Source: CAZVAR01 sp964625225 (GTDB lineage: Bacteria; Pseudomonadota; Alphaproteobacteria; JAJUGE01). From it: a DNA stretch of 16,602 bases. The stretch covers positions 1 through 16,602 of the forward strand of contig CAZVAR010000084.1 of the NCBI GenBank assembly GCA_964625225.1, written 5' to 3'. The translations under genes and the position numbers were made by a program. Shown here in pieces: positions 14,659 to 16,602 of the stretch; positions within the stretch are counted from its first letter, which is position 1; every line of letters begins with the position of its first letter. The notes under the pieces are model-generated. The model had not been told where the DNA came from and did not search any database. It saw only the letters and a list, made by a program, of their open reading frames with translations.

Positions 14659-16568
14659 CGGAATCCTACAACGATCGGGACGAGGCCACGCGCCTCGTGC
14701 GGCCGCCGTCGACGCCGCCTACCGCGCCCGAAACGGTCCCGACGCGTACGGAGGACGGGACTCTGCCGCCCGGTACTCTGGTCAGCCACACCTATCGCAT
14801 CCTGGAGCTCGTCGCGCGCGGCGGTATGGGCGAAGTGTATCGGGCCGTGCACGAGGTTCAGCAGACCGAGCATGCGGTCAAGACGATCCTCCCGGAACTC
14901 GCGAGCGATCCGCGAATGGTGGAGCTGTTCCGCCGGGAAGCGATGGCGGTGCGCGAGATCCGCAATGATGCCGTCGTCTCCTATGACGGGATCATCCGCG
15001 ACGAGCACGGTCGGTTGTTCATCGTCACCGACTTCGTGCACGGCCCCTCGCTCGCCGACCTGATTGCCGAGCGGCCGCTGACGCTGGCGGAGATCGGGAC
15101 GCTGTGCCGGCGTGTCGCCGGGGGCCTCGCGGCTGCGCACGCGAAGGGTATCGTTCACCGCGACATCGCGCCGGACAATGTCGTCCTCGCCGACGGTCGG
15201 GTGGACCGGGCGACGCTGATCGATTTCGGTATCGCCCGCAACGTCGCCGGACAGGCCCATACGGTAATCGGCGGGGACTTCGCCGGGAAGTACGCCTACG
15301 CCTCCCCGGAACAGCTCGGTCTCTACGGCGGAGAGGTGGACGCGCGGTCGGACATCTACAGTCTGGCTCTCGTTCTCGCCGCGGCGGCTGCGGGCCGGCC
15401 GTTGGAGATGGGCCGGACGCACGTTGCAGTGCTCGAGGCCCGGCGCACGGTTCCCGATCTGGGCGACCTGCCGGAGCCTCTGCGCCCGCTGCTCGAGTGG
15501 ATGCTGCAGCCCGATCCCGCCGACCGGCCGCAGAGCATGGACGAGCTCCTGCGTTCGGACCTCCTGGAGGCGCTGGACGCGAGCGAGACCCGGCCGCAGC
15601 CGACCGCTGCCGAGGCCCGGGTCGGGGCGCCTGGGTCGCCCGCCGGCCGATCGGGACAACCGGCAGGGCGTCGCGGCGGTGCCGGCAAGCGCGGCTGGGC
15701 ACTGTCGATCGGCGTGAGCGTCCTCCTCGCCATTGTGGCCGGGGGTGGCTATCTGCTCCTGCCGGACTGGCTCGAAACGCCGGTTCCTCCGCCCGAACCG
15801 CCGGGCGCCCCGCTCGCGTCGCCGCAAGTCCCGCCGCCCCCGCTGCCCGAGGAGCGGCCCCTGCCGCCGCCGCCGTCTCCGGAGCCGATCGATCCGGTCC
15901 AGGCCCTGCGCGAGCGGGCCGCGGGCCTGCCCTGTGCGAGCGTCACGGTTCGCGATGGTCCGTCCGGGCCGAGGCTCAGCGGCTTCGTCTCGCGCCAGCG
16001 CGACCTCGCCGCGCTGCGCGAGTTCGCCAGCGGCCTGCCCCACGTCGCAGACGTGGAGATGAGCGAACTCGCTGTCCGCGAGCCGCCGTTCTGTCGGGTG
16101 CTGCTCGCGCTCGCGCCCTTCCGACCCGCCGATCGGTCCGAGGACGGCCTGGCCGTAGAGCTCGACGATCTGGACGGCGAGTATCACCGCGGGCAGGACC
16201 TGATCATCGACGTCGCTGCCCCGACGGGCCGGCCGGGGCACCTGACCGTCGACTTCATCGACCCGGCCGGAGACGTCTCGCACCTGATGCCGTCGCCGCT
16301 CTATCCGCAATCCGAGGTCGGGGCCGGTGCGACGGTATCGCTCGGCAGGACTGCCGACGGCCGGCACCTCTTCACGATCGGGCCGCCGTTCGGACAGCAG
16401 ATGATCCTGGCCGTCTGGACGGCCGAGCCCCTGTTCGATCGCCGGGAGATCCTGGGCGGCACGGTGGACGGCTATCTGCACTTGCTGGTCCGGCGGCTCG
16501 AAAGCATTGCGGCTGAACGGCCGGACGACGTCCGGGTGGCCGTTCGGTTCCTGACGGCGAAGGAATGA
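14655..16568 (+). CDS. ppkA: PpkA, transmembrane Ser/Thr kinase of the T6SS
   Basis: PpkA activates the T6SS by phosphorylating an FHA-read target on threonine. The 637-residue protein has a short disordered tail, then a Hanks-type kinase domain (about 46-305). The glycine loop ARGGMGEVYRAV is at 54-65, Lys76 is in HAVK, Glu95 is the likely helix-C partner, the catalytic HRD is at 168-170 and Asn175 and DFG at 190-192 are present, with SPE at 217-219. The catalytic loop reads HRDIAPDN, with alanine where most active kinases have lysine. A Gly/Arg-rich juxtamembrane segment leads to one membrane helix (about 348-370) and a proline-rich periplasmic linker (376-412). The periplasmic part has a BON-like stretch (about 413-475) and a C-terminal beta-rich region (about 490-637) resembling DUF4384. 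The two periplasmic assignments are by eye. It is the last gene of the block in view. Confidence 0.95.
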   Translation: MTESYNDRDEATRLVRPPSTPPTAPETVPTRTEDGTLPPGTLVSHTYRILELVARGGMGEVYRAVHEVQQTEHAVKTILPELASDPRMVELFRREAMAVREIRNDAVVSYDGIIRDEHGRLFIVTDFVHGPSLADLIAERPLTLAEIGTLCRRVAGGLAAAHAKGIVHRDIAPDNVVLADGRVDRATLIDFGIARNVAGQAHTVIGGDFAGKYAYASPEQLGLYGGEVDARSDIYSLALVLAAAAAGRPLEMGRTHVAVLEARRTVPDLGDLPEPLRPLLEWMLQPDPADRPQSMDELLRSDLLEALDASETRPQPTAAEARVGAPGSPAGRSGQPAGRRGGAGKRGWALSIGVSVLLAIVAGGGYLLLPDWLETPVPPPEPPGAPLASPQVPPPPLPEERPLPPPPSPEPIDPVQALRERAAGLPCASVTVRDGPSGPRLSGFVSRQRDLAALREFASGLPHVADVEMSELAVREPPFCRVLLALAPFRPADRSEDGLAVELDDLDGEYHRGQDLIIDVAAPTGRPGHLTVDFIDPAGDVSHLMPSPLYPQSEVGAGATVSLGRTADGRHLFTIGPPFGQQMILAVWTAEPLFDRREILGGTVDGYLHLLVRRLESIAAERPDDVRVAVRFLTAKE

Positions 16569-16577
16569 GTGCGGCCC

Positions 16578-16602
16578 GGCGCGGCACTTAGGGCGCGGCA
16601 CT
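16578..16602 (+). repeat. Direct repeat at the window edge
   Basis: The 11-mer GGCGCGGCACT occurs at 16578-16588 and again at 16592-16602, separated by TAG, a 14-bp period. The copy ends exactly at the window edge, so a longer array cannot be judged. AGTGC at 16568-16572 can also pair with the GCACT of either copy, so part of a terminator hairpin for the ppkA end is another reading. Confidence 0.35.

Noticed and set aside
14340..16601. Minus-strand open frame of 753 codons across pppA and ppkA
   Set aside because: It is a GC-bias shadow of the kinase and phosphatase genes, with low-complexity Arg-rich sequence and no motif.
1..16602. tRNA, rRNA, CRISPR, insertion sequence or attachment site
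   Set aside because: None was seen: coding density is near complete with T6SS genes, and no transposase or spaced repeat array is present.

Overview
The window holds the second half of a type VI secretion system (T6SS) locus. It is very GC-rich, every gene is on the plus strand, and the genes are tightly packed. The base composition, the alphaproteobacterial-looking TssL and Hcp sequences, and the tagF–pppA–ppkA signalling module suggest a high-GC proteobacterium, probably an alphaproteobacterium. No taxonomic marker gene is present, so that placement is an inference.

Layout. The window opens inside clpV/tssH (1-1724; the N-terminal part lies upstream). Next come hcp/tssD (1844-2317), vgrG/tssI (2441-4318), a ~200-residue protein of uncertain function (4356-4964), a single-domain PAAR tip protein (4995-5285) and the FHA protein tagH (5311-6696). 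After a 183-bp non-coding gap, the largest in the window, a second block begins: tssK (6880-8217), tssL with a C-terminal OmpA-like domain (8223-9581), tssM/icmF (9594-13181), tagF (13163-13933), the PP2C phosphatase pppA (13930-14658) and the transmembrane kinase ppkA (14655-16568). In this second block genes overlap by 4-19 bp or are 5-12 bp apart, so they are very probably co-transcribed and translationally coupled. No gap exceeds 300 bp.

How the parts work together. TssK, TssL and TssM are the baseplate-to-membrane connector and the inner-membrane trans-envelope complex. Hcp forms the expelled tube, and VgrG plus PAAR form the spike. ClpV recycles the contracted sheath. PpkA, PppA, the FHA protein and TagF form the post-translational switch: kinase on, phosphatase and TagF off. 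A conserved Thr-containing motif at the TssL N-terminus is a likely phospho-switch read by the FHA domain. The sheath and the rest of the baseplate (tssB, C, E, F, G, A) are not in the window and presumably lie upstream of clpV. TssJ is also absent here.

The most interesting unexplained parts are the uncharacterised protein between vgrG and PAAR, the phospho-motif shared by TssL and the kinase itself, the kinase's non-canonical HRD-I-A-P-D-N catalytic loop and its periplasmic C-terminal region, and two nested hairpins flanking hcp. No effector/immunity pair, mobile element, CRISPR array, tRNA or rRNA was seen.
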